Shown: one piece after another, positions 17,699-26,605 of the stretch | How positions within the stretch are numbered: the first letter of the stretch is position 1 | Layout: each line of letters starts with the position of its first letter | Source of the DNA: Gordonia spumicola | Lineage (GTDB): Bacteria; Actinomycetota; Actinomycetes; Mycobacteriales; Mycobacteriaceae | Assembly (NCBI RefSeq): GCF_009932475.1 | Contig: NZ_BJOV01000003.1 | Location: forward strand, 620,001-684,000 | Length of the DNA stretch: 64,000 nt | Direction: 5' to 3' | The notes under the pieces: model-generated | The model's database searches: none | What the model saw: only the letters and a program-made list of their open reading frames with translations | Told to the model about the DNA's origin: nothing | Made by a program: the position numbers and the translations under genes

Positions 17699-18121
17699 CT
17701 ACTTGGTCTTGGTGACCTGATAGAACAGCGTCGACGGTCCGGCCGAGGCGTCGGCGGACACGCCGACGCTCACCCAGAGGGTGCCGCCGTCGACGCTCTT
17801 GGAGAGGGTGACGGTCTGATTCGACGCGTCGCCCGTGCGGTCCGACTCGGTGAAACCCTCGTCCGTGAGCTTCTTCGTCGCGTTGACGAGGGCGTTCCCG
17901 TCCGCGGCGCTGCCCTGGACGGTCAGCCGCCACACGCCGTCCCGGCCCGACGCCGACAGCAGAGCACCGTCGACCAGCGGCACGTCGTCGGACGGGAAGT
18001 CGGACGGAAGCGCGACGCCGGGACGATCGGATCCTTTGTCGTCGTCGCCGCACGCGGTCAGTGCGACGCCGCCGAGGACGAGGACGAGCAGGGCGGCGCA
18101 GACACGGAGGACAACGTTCAT
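17699..18121 (-). CDS. Small lipoprotein, function unknown
   Basis: This 140-residue protein has a classic lipoprotein signal peptide ending in the lipobox LTAC (Cys24), followed by an acidic tether and a compact domain of about 110 residues that contains a VWRLTVQG strand and a YQVTKTK end. It has no further cysteines. It may be a solute- or lipid-binding envelope lipoprotein, but I do not recognise the family. It is divergent from the antiporter operon, with 77 bases between the starts. Confidence 0.78.
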   Translation of the reverse strand: MNVVLRVCAALLVLVLGGVALTACGDDDKGSDRPGVALPSDFPSDDVPLVDGALLSASGRDGVWRLTVQGSAADGNALVNATKKLTDEGFTESDRTGDASNQTVTLSKSVDGGTLWVSVGVSADASAGPSTLFYQVTKTK

Positions 18122-18198
18122 AGTCGAAACGGTAGAGTAGGAGGCACGAGAACCACAGTTCCGACACCCCGCCCGCCCCAGACACGACGGAGTGCCCC

Positions 18199-21072
18199 TT
18201 GATCGCAGTGATGATCGCGCTGGCTATCGGCGCACTCGCATCACCCCCGATCATGAAACTGTGCGGAACGCGCGGGTTCTACATCCTGGCGTTGATGCCC
18301 GCCGCGGCACTCGTCTGGGTGATCTGCCACTGGCCCGACCCGAACGCCCAGCCGCGCACGGAACGACTCACGTGGGTGCCCGCGCTGCAGATGGACATCG
18401 ACGTCCGGTTCGACACCTTGTCGGCGATCCTCTCGGTGCTCATCCTCGGCGTCGGATCGCTCGTCCTCGTCTACTGCGCCAACTACTTCGACACCATGCG
18501 CCGCCGCGTCGAGACGTTCGGCGGCGAGATCGTCGCCTTCGCCGCCGCCATGTTCGGGCTCGTCGTCAGCGACAACACACTGGTCCTGTACGTGTTCTGG
18601 GAAGCGACGACGGTCCTGTCGTTCATGCTCGTCGGCTTCAACATGGTCCGCGCGACGTCCCGCCGCGCCGCGACGCAGGCCCTGCTCGTCACCACGTTCG
18701 GCGGCCTCGCGATGCTCGTCGGCATCATCATGCTCGGCGAACGCACCGGCAGCTACCTGCTGTCCGACCTGCTCGCCCATCCGCCGACCGGCGGTCTGTA
18801 CATCGACGTCGCCGTCGTCCTCATCCTCGTCGGAGCGATCTCGAAGTCGGCGATCGTCCCGTTCCACTTCTGGCTGCCCGGCGCGATGGCCGCCCCCACA
18901 CCGGTCAGCGCCTACCTGCATGCGGCCGCGATGGTCAAGGCGGGCGTCTACCTCGTCGCCCGTCTCGCACCCGCGTTCTCGGACCGGCTGAGCTGGCAGG
19001 TGCTCGTCATCGGGCTCGGACTGGTGACGATGCTGCTCGGCGGCTGGCGTTCCCTCCGCGAACGCGACCTCAAATTGATCCTGGCCTTCGGCACCGTCTC
19101 CCAGCTCGGCTTCATGATGGTGCTCGTCGGCATCGGCGACGCCGGCGTCGCGATGGCCGGCCTGTCGATGGTGATCGCTCACGCCCTGTTCAAGGCCTGC
19201 CTGTTCATGGTGGTCGGCATCATCGACCACTCGACCGGCACCCGCGACATCCGACTGCTCGCCCGCCTCGGCCACCGCCTGCCCGTCCTCGCGGGCATCG
19301 CGGCCGTCGCGGGCGCGAGCATGGCCGGACTGCCGTTCACGTTCGGTTTCGTCGGCAAGGAGACGGCGTTCGGCTCCGTCTGGAACACCGGAGCCCTCGA
19401 CACGTGGGCCGCCTACGTCGTCGACATCACCCTGCTGGTCGGTTCGATCATCACGTTCGCCTACACGACGCGATTCCTGTGGGGCGCGTTCGGCCGCAAG
19501 GTCCGCACCTTCCCGACCAGGCCCGTCGCCGCGCTGCACCCGCCGAACGCCGCGTTCCTCGCTCCGCCCGCGGTCCTGGCCGCGACGGGCGTGGTCGCCG
19601 CATTCGCCGCGGGCTGGGTCGGCGATCAGTTCGTGCCCTACGCGAGCACCCTCCCCGACTACGGCCACGAGCTCGAGCACCTCGCCATGTGGCACGGCTT
19701 CGGGCTCCCGATCGTGTTCTCACTGATCGTCGTGATCTGCGGAACGTCCCTGTTCCTGTTCCTGCGCAAGCGCCGTCGGACGGTGTTCAAGAACCCGCCG
19801 CCCCTCAACGCCGACCGCGTGTACGACGCCACTCTCCGCGCCGCCGACTCGGCGTCGTTGTGGGTCACGCGATACACCCAGCGCGGTTCGCTGCCGCTGA
19901 CGCAGGCCGTGATCCTGTCTACGGCCGTCCTGCTCCCGGTCGCCGCCCTGGCTCTCGGCAACCGCGACGCGCTGCGCGTCCGCGGGTTCGACACCGCCGA
20001 ACAGGCCGTCGTCGGCGTGCTGATGGTGGCGTCGGCGCTCGCCGTGACGGTCCTGCGCAATCGTCTCGCCGCGACCCTCGTCGTCGGACTCACCGGCTAC
20101 GGCTGCGGAGCGATCTTCGCGATGTACGGGGCGCCCGACCTCGCCCTCACCCAGTTCCTGGTGGAGAGCGTGACGCTCGTCGTCTTCGTGCTCGTGCTGC
20201 GCAAACTCCCCGCCGAACCGGCGTCGCGACACACCACCGGTTTCAAGCCCGCCCGCGCCCTCATCGGCGCGGCGTTCGGCGCGATGCTCGTGGTCATCGG
20301 CCTGTTCGCGGCCGCCGCCCGCTCCACACAGCCCCTGCAATTGCGGCTGGGCGACGCCGCGTACACGTTCGGCCACGGCTCCAACACGGTGAACGTCCTG
20401 CTCGTCGACGTCCGCGCCTGGGACACCCTCGGCGAGGTGTCGGTCCTGATCGTCGCCGCGACCGGCGTCGCGTCGATGGTCTTCCGCAGCCGCCGGTTCG
20501 GGGCAGTCCCCCGCGTCACCGACGCCGCCCGACTGCAGGCTGGCCTCGCCGACGACGACGTCGTCAACGATCGCACCACCTGGCTGCGCGGCAGCGAGTT
20601 CCGCGACCCCCGCCACCGCACGATGGTGCTGGAGGCGACGACGCGCGTCGTCTTCCCGACCCTGGTGATCCTGTCGCTGTACCTGTTCTTCGCAGGCCAC
20701 AACGCGCCCGGCGGCGGCTTCGCAGGCGGCCTCGTCATGGGTCTGGCCCTGGTCCTGCGCTACCTCGCGGGCGGACGCTACGAACTCGGCGAGGCCCTGC
20801 CCGTCGAGGCCGGAACCATCCTCGGCACGGGCCTGCTGATCTCCGCGACGACGGCCGTCACGTCGCTGTTCCTCGGGGCGCCTGCCCTGTCGTCGGCCGT
20901 CGTCGACCTGCACCTGCCGATCTTCGGCGACGTCCACATCGTGACCGCGCTGTTCTTCGACCTCGGCATCTACCTGATCGTCGTCGGACTCGTGCTCGAC
21001 GTCCTGCGCAGTCTCGGAGCCCGCCTCGAGACGCCGGACGACGCCCCGATCAGCTCGGAGGCGCTCCGATGA
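18199..21072 (+). CDS. mnhA: Mrp/Mnh Na+/H+ antiporter, fused subunits A and B
   Basis: This is the large subunit of the multi-subunit cation/proton antiporter that keeps sodium and pH in balance. At 957 residues it has the NuoL-like proton-channel part (about residues 70-500; KSAIVPFHFWLPGAMAAPTPVSAYLHAAAMVKAG is split here only for description) and, from about 810, a MnhB-like domain with FPTLVILSLYLFFAGH and NAPGGGFAGG. No separate mnhB exists, so A and B are fused, as in several actinomycetes. The TTG start is supported by the GGAG at 18189-18192, 6 bases upstream. The stop overlaps mnhC by four bases (ATGA). Confidence 0.93.
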   Translation: MIAVMIALAIGALASPPIMKLCGTRGFYILALMPAAALVWVICHWPDPNAQPRTERLTWVPALQMDIDVRFDTLSAILSVLILGVGSLVLVYCANYFDTMRRRVETFGGEIVAFAAAMFGLVVSDNTLVLYVFWEATTVLSFMLVGFNMVRATSRRAATQALLVTTFGGLAMLVGIIMLGERTGSYLLSDLLAHPPTGGLYIDVAVVLILVGAISKSAIVPFHFWLPGAMAAPTPVSAYLHAAAMVKAGVYLVARLAPAFSDRLSWQVLVIGLGLVTMLLGGWRSLRERDLKLILAFGTVSQLGFMMVLVGIGDAGVAMAGLSMVIAHALFKACLFMVVGIIDHSTGTRDIRLLARLGHRLPVLAGIAAVAGASMAGLPFTFGFVGKETAFGSVWNTGALDTWAAYVVDITLLVGSIITFAYTTRFLWGAFGRKVRTFPTRPVAALHPPNAAFLAPPAVLAATGVVAAFAAGWVGDQFVPYASTLPDYGHELEHLAMWHGFGLPIVFSLIVVICGTSLFLFLRKRRRTVFKNPPPLNADRVYDATLRAADSASLWVTRYTQRGSLPLTQAVILSTAVLLPVAALALGNRDALRVRGFDTAEQAVVGVLMVASALAVTVLRNRLAATLVVGLTGYGCGAIFAMYGAPDLALTQFLVESVTLVVFVLVLRKLPAEPASRHTTGFKPARALIGAAFGAMLVVIGLFAAAARSTQPLQLRLGDAAYTFGHGSNTVNVLLVDVRAWDTLGEVSVLIVAATGVASMVFRSRRFGAVPRVTDAARLQAGLADDDVVNDRTTWLRGSEFRDPRHRTMVLEATTRVVFPTLVILSLYLFFAGHNAPGGGFAGGLVMGLALVLRYLAGGRYELGEALPVEAGTILGTGLLISATTAVTSLFLGAPALSSAVVDLHLPIFGDVHIVTALFFDLGIYLIVVGLVLDVLRSLGARLETPDDAPISSEALR

Positions 21073-21728
21073 GCATCAACCTCGGCCTCTTGATCATCGC
21101 GGGAGTCCTCGCCGCGACCGGCGTCTACCTGCTGATGGAACGCAGCCTGATCCGCATGCTCTTCGGGCTCATGCTCGTCGGCAACGGCATCAACCTGCTG
21201 GTCATCACCCTGTCGGGCCCGCCGGGGAACCCGCCGATCCGAGGCCGCAGCTCGGCCGGGCAGACCAGCGTCGCCGATCCCCTCGCGCAGGGCATGGTGC
21301 TGACCGCCATCGTCATCACGATGGGCGTCGCGGCGTTCGTGCTCGCCCTGACCTATCGCCTGTTCATTATCAACCGGCGCCCCGACACCGAGGCCGACGT
21401 GGAGCCGACGTCCACCGAGACGGGCGTCGACGACGACATCCAGGACGATCCCGAAGACCTCAAGATCGCCACCAGCACCTTGCAGAACTTCCCCGACCGA
21501 GACCGGTCCGACGATCCGCTCACCGGAGCCGACACGGTCGCAGGCGACTTCTTCGACGACCACGGCAACCCGCTCACCGCAGAGGAGTTCGAGAAGGTGC
21601 ACCGCGGCGTCATCGAGACCGACCTCATGCCCGAGGACGCCGACCTCATCGCTCACCTCGTCGAGGACGGCGACGACATGCCCGAAGACCCCGACGACGA
21701 GACGGTGGCCGGGGGTGACGATCGATGA
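21069..21728 (+). CDS. mnhC: Mnh antiporter subunit C with a long acidic tail
   Basis: This is the NuoK-like small subunit. Residues 1-100 hold three membrane spans with the family pattern (LIRMLFGLMLVGNGINLL and LTAIVITMGVAAF). Residues about 105-219 form a soluble, strongly acidic extension (many Asp/Glu, few hydrophobics), so the protein is about twice the usual length of MnhC. The overlaps with mnhA (ATGA) and mnhD (ATGA) show tight coupling. The tail may be a cytosolic interaction or calcium/proton-buffering arm, but that is speculation. Confidence 0.92.
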   Translation: MSINLGLLIIAGVLAATGVYLLMERSLIRMLFGLMLVGNGINLLVITLSGPPGNPPIRGRSSAGQTSVADPLAQGMVLTAIVITMGVAAFVLALTYRLFIINRRPDTEADVEPTSTETGVDDDIQDDPEDLKIATSTLQNFPDRDRSDDPLTGADTVAGDFFDDHGNPLTAEEFEKVHRGVIETDLMPEDADLIAHLVEDGDDMPEDPDDETVAGGDDR

Positions 21729-23335
21729 TTCCCCAGGCCTCCTGGATCGGTGTGCTCATCGTGCTGCCGACACTCGCACCGATGCTCGGCGCGGGTGTCA
21801 CCCTGCTGCGCGGCCGGAGCCCCAACGTCCAACGCCCGGTGACCGTCGGCGCGATCACCGTCGCCCTCGTGGCATCGGCGATGATGCTGTACCTGACGAG
21901 CGTCCACGGCACGTTCGCCGTGCACATCGGCGGCTGGGGCGCGCGCGACGGCGGCGACTCACCGCTCGGCATCACGCTCGTCGTCGACCGGCTCGCCGCC
22001 CTGATGCTGGTGGTGTCGACGACGGTTCTGCTGTGCGTCGTCGTCTACGCCATCGGGCAGGGCATCCGCGACGGCACCACCGAACAGCCGGTGTCGATCT
22101 TCCTGCCGACCTACCTGATCCTGACGGCAGGCGTGTGCAACGCGTTCCTGGCGGGCGACCTGTTCAACCTGTACGTGTCGTTCGAGGTGCTGCTCGCCGC
22201 GTCGTTCGTGCTGCTCACGCTGGGCGCCAGCGCCGAACGTGTGCGTGCGGGAGCGTCGTACGTGATGGTGTCGATGGTGTCGTCGCTGATCTTCCTCGCC
22301 GGCATCACGTTCGCCTACACCACCACCGGAACACTGAATCTCGCCGAGATGGCCGTCCGGCTCGACGACGTGCCCGACGGCACCCGCAATGCGCTGTACG
22401 CGGTGCTGCTCGTCGCGTTCGGCATCAAGGCCGCCGTCTTCCCGCTGTCGACGTGGCTGCCCGACTCGTACCCGACCGCGCCCGCACCGGTCACCGCGGT
22501 GTTCGCCGGCCTCCTCACCAAGGTCGGCGTGTACGCGATCATCCGTGCGCACTCGCTGCTGTTCCCCGGCGGGACGATGGACACGGTCTTGATGATCGCG
22601 GGCCTGTTGACGATGCTCGTCGGCATCTTCGGCGCGATCGCCCAGTCGGACATCAAACGTCTGCTGTCGTTCACCCTGGTCAGCCACATCGGCTACATGA
22701 TCTTCGGCATCGCCGTCGGTTCGGTCGAGTCGACGTCGGCCGCCATCTACTACGTGGCCCACCACATCCTCGTGCAGACGACCCTGTTCCTCGTCGTCGG
22801 ACTCATCGAACGACAGGCCGGCTCGTCGTCGTTGCGACGGCTCGGCGGCCTGATCGCCAGTCCGCTGCTGGCCGCGCTGTTCCTGATCCCGGCCCTCAAC
22901 CTCGGCGGCATCCCGCCGTTCTCCGGATTCCTCGGCAAGGTCGCACTGTTGCAGGCGGGCGCGGCGCAGGGCTCGGTGCTGTCGTGGATCCTCATCGCGG
23001 GCTCGGTGATCACCAGCCTCCTGACGCTGTACGTCATGGCCCGCATCTGGACGAAGGGCTTCTGGCGGGCCCGGGCCGACGCCCCCGAGGGCGACCTCGC
23101 CGCGAGCACCCCGTCGGCGCTCGTCGAAGAGGGCACCGACGTGCTCGTCGTCGACCGCGAAGACGTCGGACGCATGCCCGTCACGATGGTCGTCCCGACG
23201 GCCGCGATGGTCGCCTGCGGTCTCGCGTTGACGATCTGGGCCGGACCGATCTTCGAGTTCACCGACAGCGCAGCGCACGCCGTCCTCGACCGCACCGACT
23301 ACATCGGCGCCGTACTCGGGAGGGCCGCACCGTGA
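21725..23335 (+). CDS. mnhD: Mnh antiporter subunit D
   Basis: This is a NuoM/N-like proton-pumping subunit of 536 residues with about 14 spans. Recognisable parts are AGDLFNLYVSFEVLLAASFVLL split over residues about 140-162, the conserved Glu and Lys in helices 5 and 7 (KAAVFPLSTWLPDSYPTAP), and the later SHIGYMIFG. It overlaps mnhC and mnhE by four bases each. It works in the membrane with A/B, C, E, F and G. Confidence 0.95.
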   Translation: MIPQASWIGVLIVLPTLAPMLGAGVTLLRGRSPNVQRPVTVGAITVALVASAMMLYLTSVHGTFAVHIGGWGARDGGDSPLGITLVVDRLAALMLVVSTTVLLCVVVYAIGQGIRDGTTEQPVSIFLPTYLILTAGVCNAFLAGDLFNLYVSFEVLLAASFVLLTLGASAERVRAGASYVMVSMVSSLIFLAGITFAYTTTGTLNLAEMAVRLDDVPDGTRNALYAVLLVAFGIKAAVFPLSTWLPDSYPTAPAPVTAVFAGLLTKVGVYAIIRAHSLLFPGGTMDTVLMIAGLLTMLVGIFGAIAQSDIKRLLSFTLVSHIGYMIFGIAVGSVESTSAAIYYVAHHILVQTTLFLVVGLIERQAGSSSLRRLGGLIASPLLAALFLIPALNLGGIPPFSGFLGKVALLQAGAAQGSVLSWILIAGSVITSLLTLYVMARIWTKGFWRARADAPEGDLAASTPSALVEEGTDVLVVDREDVGRMPVTMVVPTAAMVACGLALTIWAGPIFEFTDSAAHAVLDRTDYIGAVLGRAAP

Positions 23336-24141
23336 GCAACACGCCGTACCCCGACCGTCCCCATGTCGCGCCCCAGGACAAACGCCTGATCCCGTCGCTC
23401 GCGGGCAGGCTGTGGCGGGCGGCCCTGCTGTGGTTCGCATGGCCCACCGTCAAGGCCTACGTCTGGCTCAACGAGCATCTCAAGTTCCCGGTGTGGGCCG
23501 GCGGCGACCTGCGCGAGTTCGCCCTGCGGCTGTGGGGCCTGTTCTGGCTGGCGTTCGTCTGGGTGCTGCTGTGGGGCGACATCACGTGGGGCAACATCGT
23601 CGTCGGAGTCGTGCTCGGCATCGTCGTGATGACGGTCCTGCCGCTTCCCCGAGTGCCCGTCGAGGGTCGCATCCACCCGATGGCGGCGATGCGACTCCTC
23701 GGCTCGCTCGTCGTCAACTTCATCTCGTCGAGCGCCCAGGTCGCGTGGGCCGCGGTGAAGCCGGGGCCGCCTCCCCTCGGTGCGGTGGTCCGCGTCCACA
23801 TCGCCATCAAGTCCGACCTGGTCCTCACCCTCGCCGTGAACTACATCAACCTGGTGCCGGGGACGATGGTCGTCGAGATCGATCACCTGCGACGCATGCT
23901 GTACGTCCACATCTTCGATGTGAGCAAGCAGCGATACATCGACACGTTCTTCAAGCAGATGGCGTACGTGGAGCGTCAGTTCATCAAGGCCTTCGAACGC
24001 GACTCCGAATGGCATCCGAGCCCCTTCCACGGCATCGACGACGACTATCACCACGTCCCGTTCAGCGATCGCCAGCGGGTCGCCGAGGACAGCGACGGCG
24101 GACGTCGCGGGCTGTTGCGTCGACGGAAGGACGACCGGTGA
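23332..24141 (+). CDS. mnhE: Mnh antiporter subunit E
   Basis: This non-pumping subunit, needed for Mrp complex assembly, has 269 residues. A polar N-terminal extension (1-60) precedes the membrane core (LRLWGLFWLAFVWVLLWG) and the typical cytosolic domain with AVNYINLVPGTMVVEID and LYVHIFDVS. The basic C-terminal tail is longer than in compact MnhE proteins. The GTG start overlaps the mnhD stop (GTGA). Confidence 0.93.
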   Translation: MSNTPYPDRPHVAPQDKRLIPSLAGRLWRAALLWFAWPTVKAYVWLNEHLKFPVWAGGDLREFALRLWGLFWLAFVWVLLWGDITWGNIVVGVVLGIVVMTVLPLPRVPVEGRIHPMAAMRLLGSLVVNFISSSAQVAWAAVKPGPPPLGAVVRVHIAIKSDLVLTLAVNYINLVPGTMVVEIDHLRRMLYVHIFDVSKQRYIDTFFKQMAYVERQFIKAFERDSEWHPSPFHGIDDDYHHVPFSDRQRVAEDSDGGRRGLLRRRKDDR

Positions 24142-24398
24142 CCTACGTCTGGACCGTCGCGGCGACGATGCTGCTCATCGCCGTCGTGCTCACCACCTAC
24201 CGCACGCTCCGCGGACCGTCGACGCTCGACCGTCTCGTCGGCGTCGACGCGATCGTCGCGATCCTCATCTGCGGTCTCGCCGTGTGGGTGGCCGCGACCG
24301 GCGACACGACGATCGCCGCGGGAATCGTCGTCTTGAGCCTGGTCAGCTTCATCGGCTCGATCGCCGTGGCCCGTTTCCGCAGGAGGGACGACGAATGA
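24138..24398 (+). CDS. mnhF: Mnh antiporter subunit F
   Basis: This 86-residue, three-span subunit has the family core RTLRGPSTLDRLVGVDAI and ends SFIGSIAVARF. Its GTG overlaps the mnhE stop and its end overlaps mnhG (ATGA). It is required for sodium/proton exchange by the complex. Confidence 0.93.
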   Translation: MTYVWTVAATMLLIAVVLTTYRTLRGPSTLDRLVGVDAIVAILICGLAVWVAATGDTTIAAGIVVLSLVSFIGSIAVARFRRRDDE

Positions 24399-24721
24399 TC
24401 CGCGACATCCTCTCTGCCGTCTTCGTCCTCTCCGGCTCGCTGCTGGCGCTGACCGCCGCGATCGGCATCGTCCGCTTCCCCGACACGCTCAGCCGCATGC
24501 ACGCCGCGACGAAACCGCAGACGTTCGGGATGATCCTCGTGCTCATCGGCACTCTGATCCAGCTCCGCGGTCACCCCGACAGCGGGATGCTGATCCTCAC
24601 GGGACTGTTCACCCTGCTGACGGCTCCGGTCATCGCACAACGCGTCGGACGGCTCGTCTACCGCGAACAGCGCATCGACGAACATCTCCTCGACGAATCG
24701 CAACTCCGCCGCCGTTCCTGA
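24395..24721 (+). CDS. mnhG: Mnh antiporter subunit G
   Basis: This last gene of the operon has 108 residues and three spans with the diagnostic IGIVRFPDTLSRMHAATKPQT. It ends in a charged cytosolic tail. It is followed 9 bases later by a strong terminator, which closes the six-gene unit. Confidence 0.94.
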   Translation: MIRDILSAVFVLSGSLLALTAAIGIVRFPDTLSRMHAATKPQTFGMILVLIGTLIQLRGHPDSGMLILTGLFTLLTAPVIAQRVGRLVYREQRIDEHLLDESQLRRRS

Positions 24722-24730
24722 GCCGCAATA

Positions 24731-24774
24731 GTCACGCGGTGGTCGTGTACAAACACGACCACCGCGTGACTTTT
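24731..24774. terminator. Intrinsic terminator after the mnh operon
   Basis: Seventeen-base perfect arms (24731-24747 and 24754-24770, gtcacgcggtggtcgtg and its complement) with a 6-base loop are followed by TTTT. This is the clearest rho-independent terminator in the window. It lies between convergent mnhG and ybdK and could work both ways. Confidence 0.88.
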
Positions 24775-24790
24775 CCGGGTATTCGGTGAG

Positions 24791-25924
24791 TCAGTCGAGC
24801 TCGGCGACGACGGACGCGACGACGTCGCGGAGCGAGCCTGTCCGCTCGAACACCTCGTGCTGCCGTTTGTAGCTGATTCCGCGTGCCACGATGTCGGCGA
24901 CGGACGCCAGCTCCTCCACACAGCCGAGGGAGGCCGCCACCGGTTCCAGGCGGACCAGCAGGTCGGCGAGGTCTTCGGTGACGAGACGTTCGGCGCAGTC
25001 GGCGTCTTCGATGATGATCGCGTCGATGCCGTAGCGCGCGGCCCGCCACTTGTTCTCCTGCACGAGCCACGGCGCCATCTGGGGAAGCGTCTCGCCCGCG
25101 GTGAGACGACGGTCCAAGTCGACGATCAGGCAGTGGATGAGCGCGACGATCCCGGCGAGTTCCCGCCTATTCGACACGCCGTCGCAGACCCGGACCTCGA
25201 TGGTCCCCAAGTGCGGAGACGGTCGGATGTCCCAGCGGATCTCGTTGAGATGATCGATGATGCCGGTGGTCTTCTGGTCGGCGGCGAACGCCTCGAACTC
25301 GTGCCACGTCTCGAATTGGAACGGCAGTCCGGCCGTCGGCAACTGCTGGAACATCATCGCGCGGTTGCTCGCGTAGCCGGTCTCGTGACCGGCCCACATC
25401 GGCGACGACGCCGACAACGCCAACAGGTGCGGATAGTACTTGAGCAGCGACGACAGGATCGGAAGCACCTTGTCGCGGTGACTGATCCCGACGTGCACGT
25501 GCACGCCCCAGATCAGCATCTGTCGTCCCCACCACTGGGTGCGGGAGATCAGTTCCGCATACCGGTCGCCTTCGGTGAGCTGCTGGGCCGACCACTCCGC
25601 GAACGGGTGCGTGCCCGCGCCGTACAGATCGACGCCGATCTCGTCGGTGAGTCCGCGCACCACGTCGAGCGTGGCTCCGAGGTCGGCCATCGACTCGCCG
25701 ACGGTGCGACAGACACCGGTGACCAACTCGACGGTGTTCCCGAGGAGTTCCCGATGGATCTGCCCGGACCGGTCCACTCCGCGACCCTTGACCAGTTCGA
25801 AGAAATCGGACGCGGCGTTGGTGAGGTCCCGCGTGTCACGGTCGACGAACGCGAGTTCCCATTCGACGCCGAGGGTCGGTTCCGGCGACCCGACGAAGGG
25901 GATCGGAGTGATCGGGACGCCCAC
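24791..25924 (-). CDS. ybdK: Carboxylate-amine ligase, glutamate-cysteine ligase GCS2 (YbdK) family
   Basis: This ATP-grasp-like ligase is predicted to join glutamate to an amine such as cysteine; activity in YbdK proteins is weak and the true substrate is open. The 377-residue form begins VPITPIPFVGSPEPTLGVEWELAF, given here split: the TLGVEWELAF part is the diagnostic N-terminal strand. Other landmarks are GVHVHVGI, HLGTIEVRVCDG and ENKWRAARYG. I chose the GTG at 25924 because longer readings run into the sodC gene and lose homology. Start and sodC stop are 20 bases apart. The order DUF3263, LytR_C, sodC, ybdK equals Rv0430-Rv0433. Confidence 0.9.
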   Translation of the reverse strand: MGVPITPIPFVGSPEPTLGVEWELAFVDRDTRDLTNAASDFFELVKGRGVDRSGQIHRELLGNTVELVTGVCRTVGESMADLGATLDVVRGLTDEIGVDLYGAGTHPFAEWSAQQLTEGDRYAELISRTQWWGRQMLIWGVHVHVGISHRDKVLPILSSLLKYYPHLLALSASSPMWAGHETGYASNRAMMFQQLPTAGLPFQFETWHEFEAFAADQKTTGIIDHLNEIRWDIRPSPHLGTIEVRVCDGVSNRRELAGIVALIHCLIVDLDRRLTAGETLPQMAPWLVQENKWRAARYGIDAIIIEDADCAERLVTEDLADLLVRLEPVAASLGCVEELASVADIVARGISYKRQHEVFERTGSLRDVVASVVAELD

Positions 25925-25944
25925 GTGTCGCTGCTCGGCGCCGG

Positions 25945-26553
25945 TCAGACGTTGCCTGCGATGAGGCCGCAGGCCTCTCGCTGAGTGCCGTCGTTGTCGC
26001 CGACCTTGTGGACGATGAGCGCCTTGCCCCGGATGTCGTTCACCGTGAACGCGTCCGTGGTGACGCTGCCCGTGGCGGTGCCGTTCTTGAGGACGGTGAC
26101 CGAACCGAGGTCGCCGCTCTCCGGCTTGCCGGTGTGGCCGCCGACCTGCAGGTGTCCACCCGCCGTCGAGAAGTTCGTCGACGCGTCGCACTTGCCGACC
26201 TCGTGGATGTGGATGCCGTGGGCTCCGGGCTCGAGGCCCGACAGCTTGAAGGTGACGGTGACGGCGTCGCCCTCGGCGGAGAAGGTGGCCGAGCCGACGC
26301 TGCCGCCCTTGAGGTCGGCCAGGGTCACGGTCGCGGCGTCGCTGTCCGAACGCTTGACGCCCGCGTTGACCTCATCACCCGGCTGCACCTGGTCGCCGGT
26401 GATGACGGCCGGGCGCGTGGTCAGGTTGTTCGGCTGATCCGAGGGGTGCTCGTCCGGCGAGCAGCCAGCCAGGACGGCTGCTGCGGCACCGGCAGCGGCG
26501 ACGACCGCCAGAACACGGGTGGTCGAGATTCCGGTGAGGTTACGGGCGGACAT
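25945..26553 (-). CDS. sodC: Superoxide dismutase [Cu-Zn], lipoprotein
   Basis: This destroys superoxide at the cell surface. The 202-residue protein has a lipobox (VLAGC) after a hydrophobic signal, a polar linker, and a Cu,Zn-SOD domain: copper ligands in GIHIHEVG and later VHKVGD, bridging and zinc ligands in AGGHLQVGGHTG with the Asp of SGDLGS, and a disulfide pair between KCD and REACGLIAG. An AAGGAG lies 4 bases before the ATG. It shares an operon with the LytR_C gene upstream and ybdK downstream. Confidence 0.94.
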   Translation of the reverse strand: MSARNLTGISTTRVLAVVAAAGAAAAVLAGCSPDEHPSDQPNNLTTRPAVITGDQVQPGDEVNAGVKRSDSDAATVTLADLKGGSVGSATFSAEGDAVTVTFKLSGLEPGAHGIHIHEVGKCDASTNFSTAGGHLQVGGHTGKPESGDLGSVTVLKNGTATGSVTTDAFTVNDIRGKALIVHKVGDNDGTQREACGLIAGNV

Positions 26554-26605
26554 GTCGCTCCTTAGATCGCGTGGTGAGAGGGCTGAGAGTCAAGTTCTTC
26601 TCGGA

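Noticed and set aside
21060..21080. Missing mnhB as a sign of a broken operon
   Set aside because: The C-terminal part of MnhA carries the MnhB pattern (NAPGGGFAGG), so the subunit is fused, not lost.
18192..21728. A 1178-codon plus-strand frame across mnhA and mnhC
   Set aside because: Only its last 219 codons (mnhC) are real; the rest is an out-of-frame reading of mnhA, which has a full set of membrane spans in its own frame.
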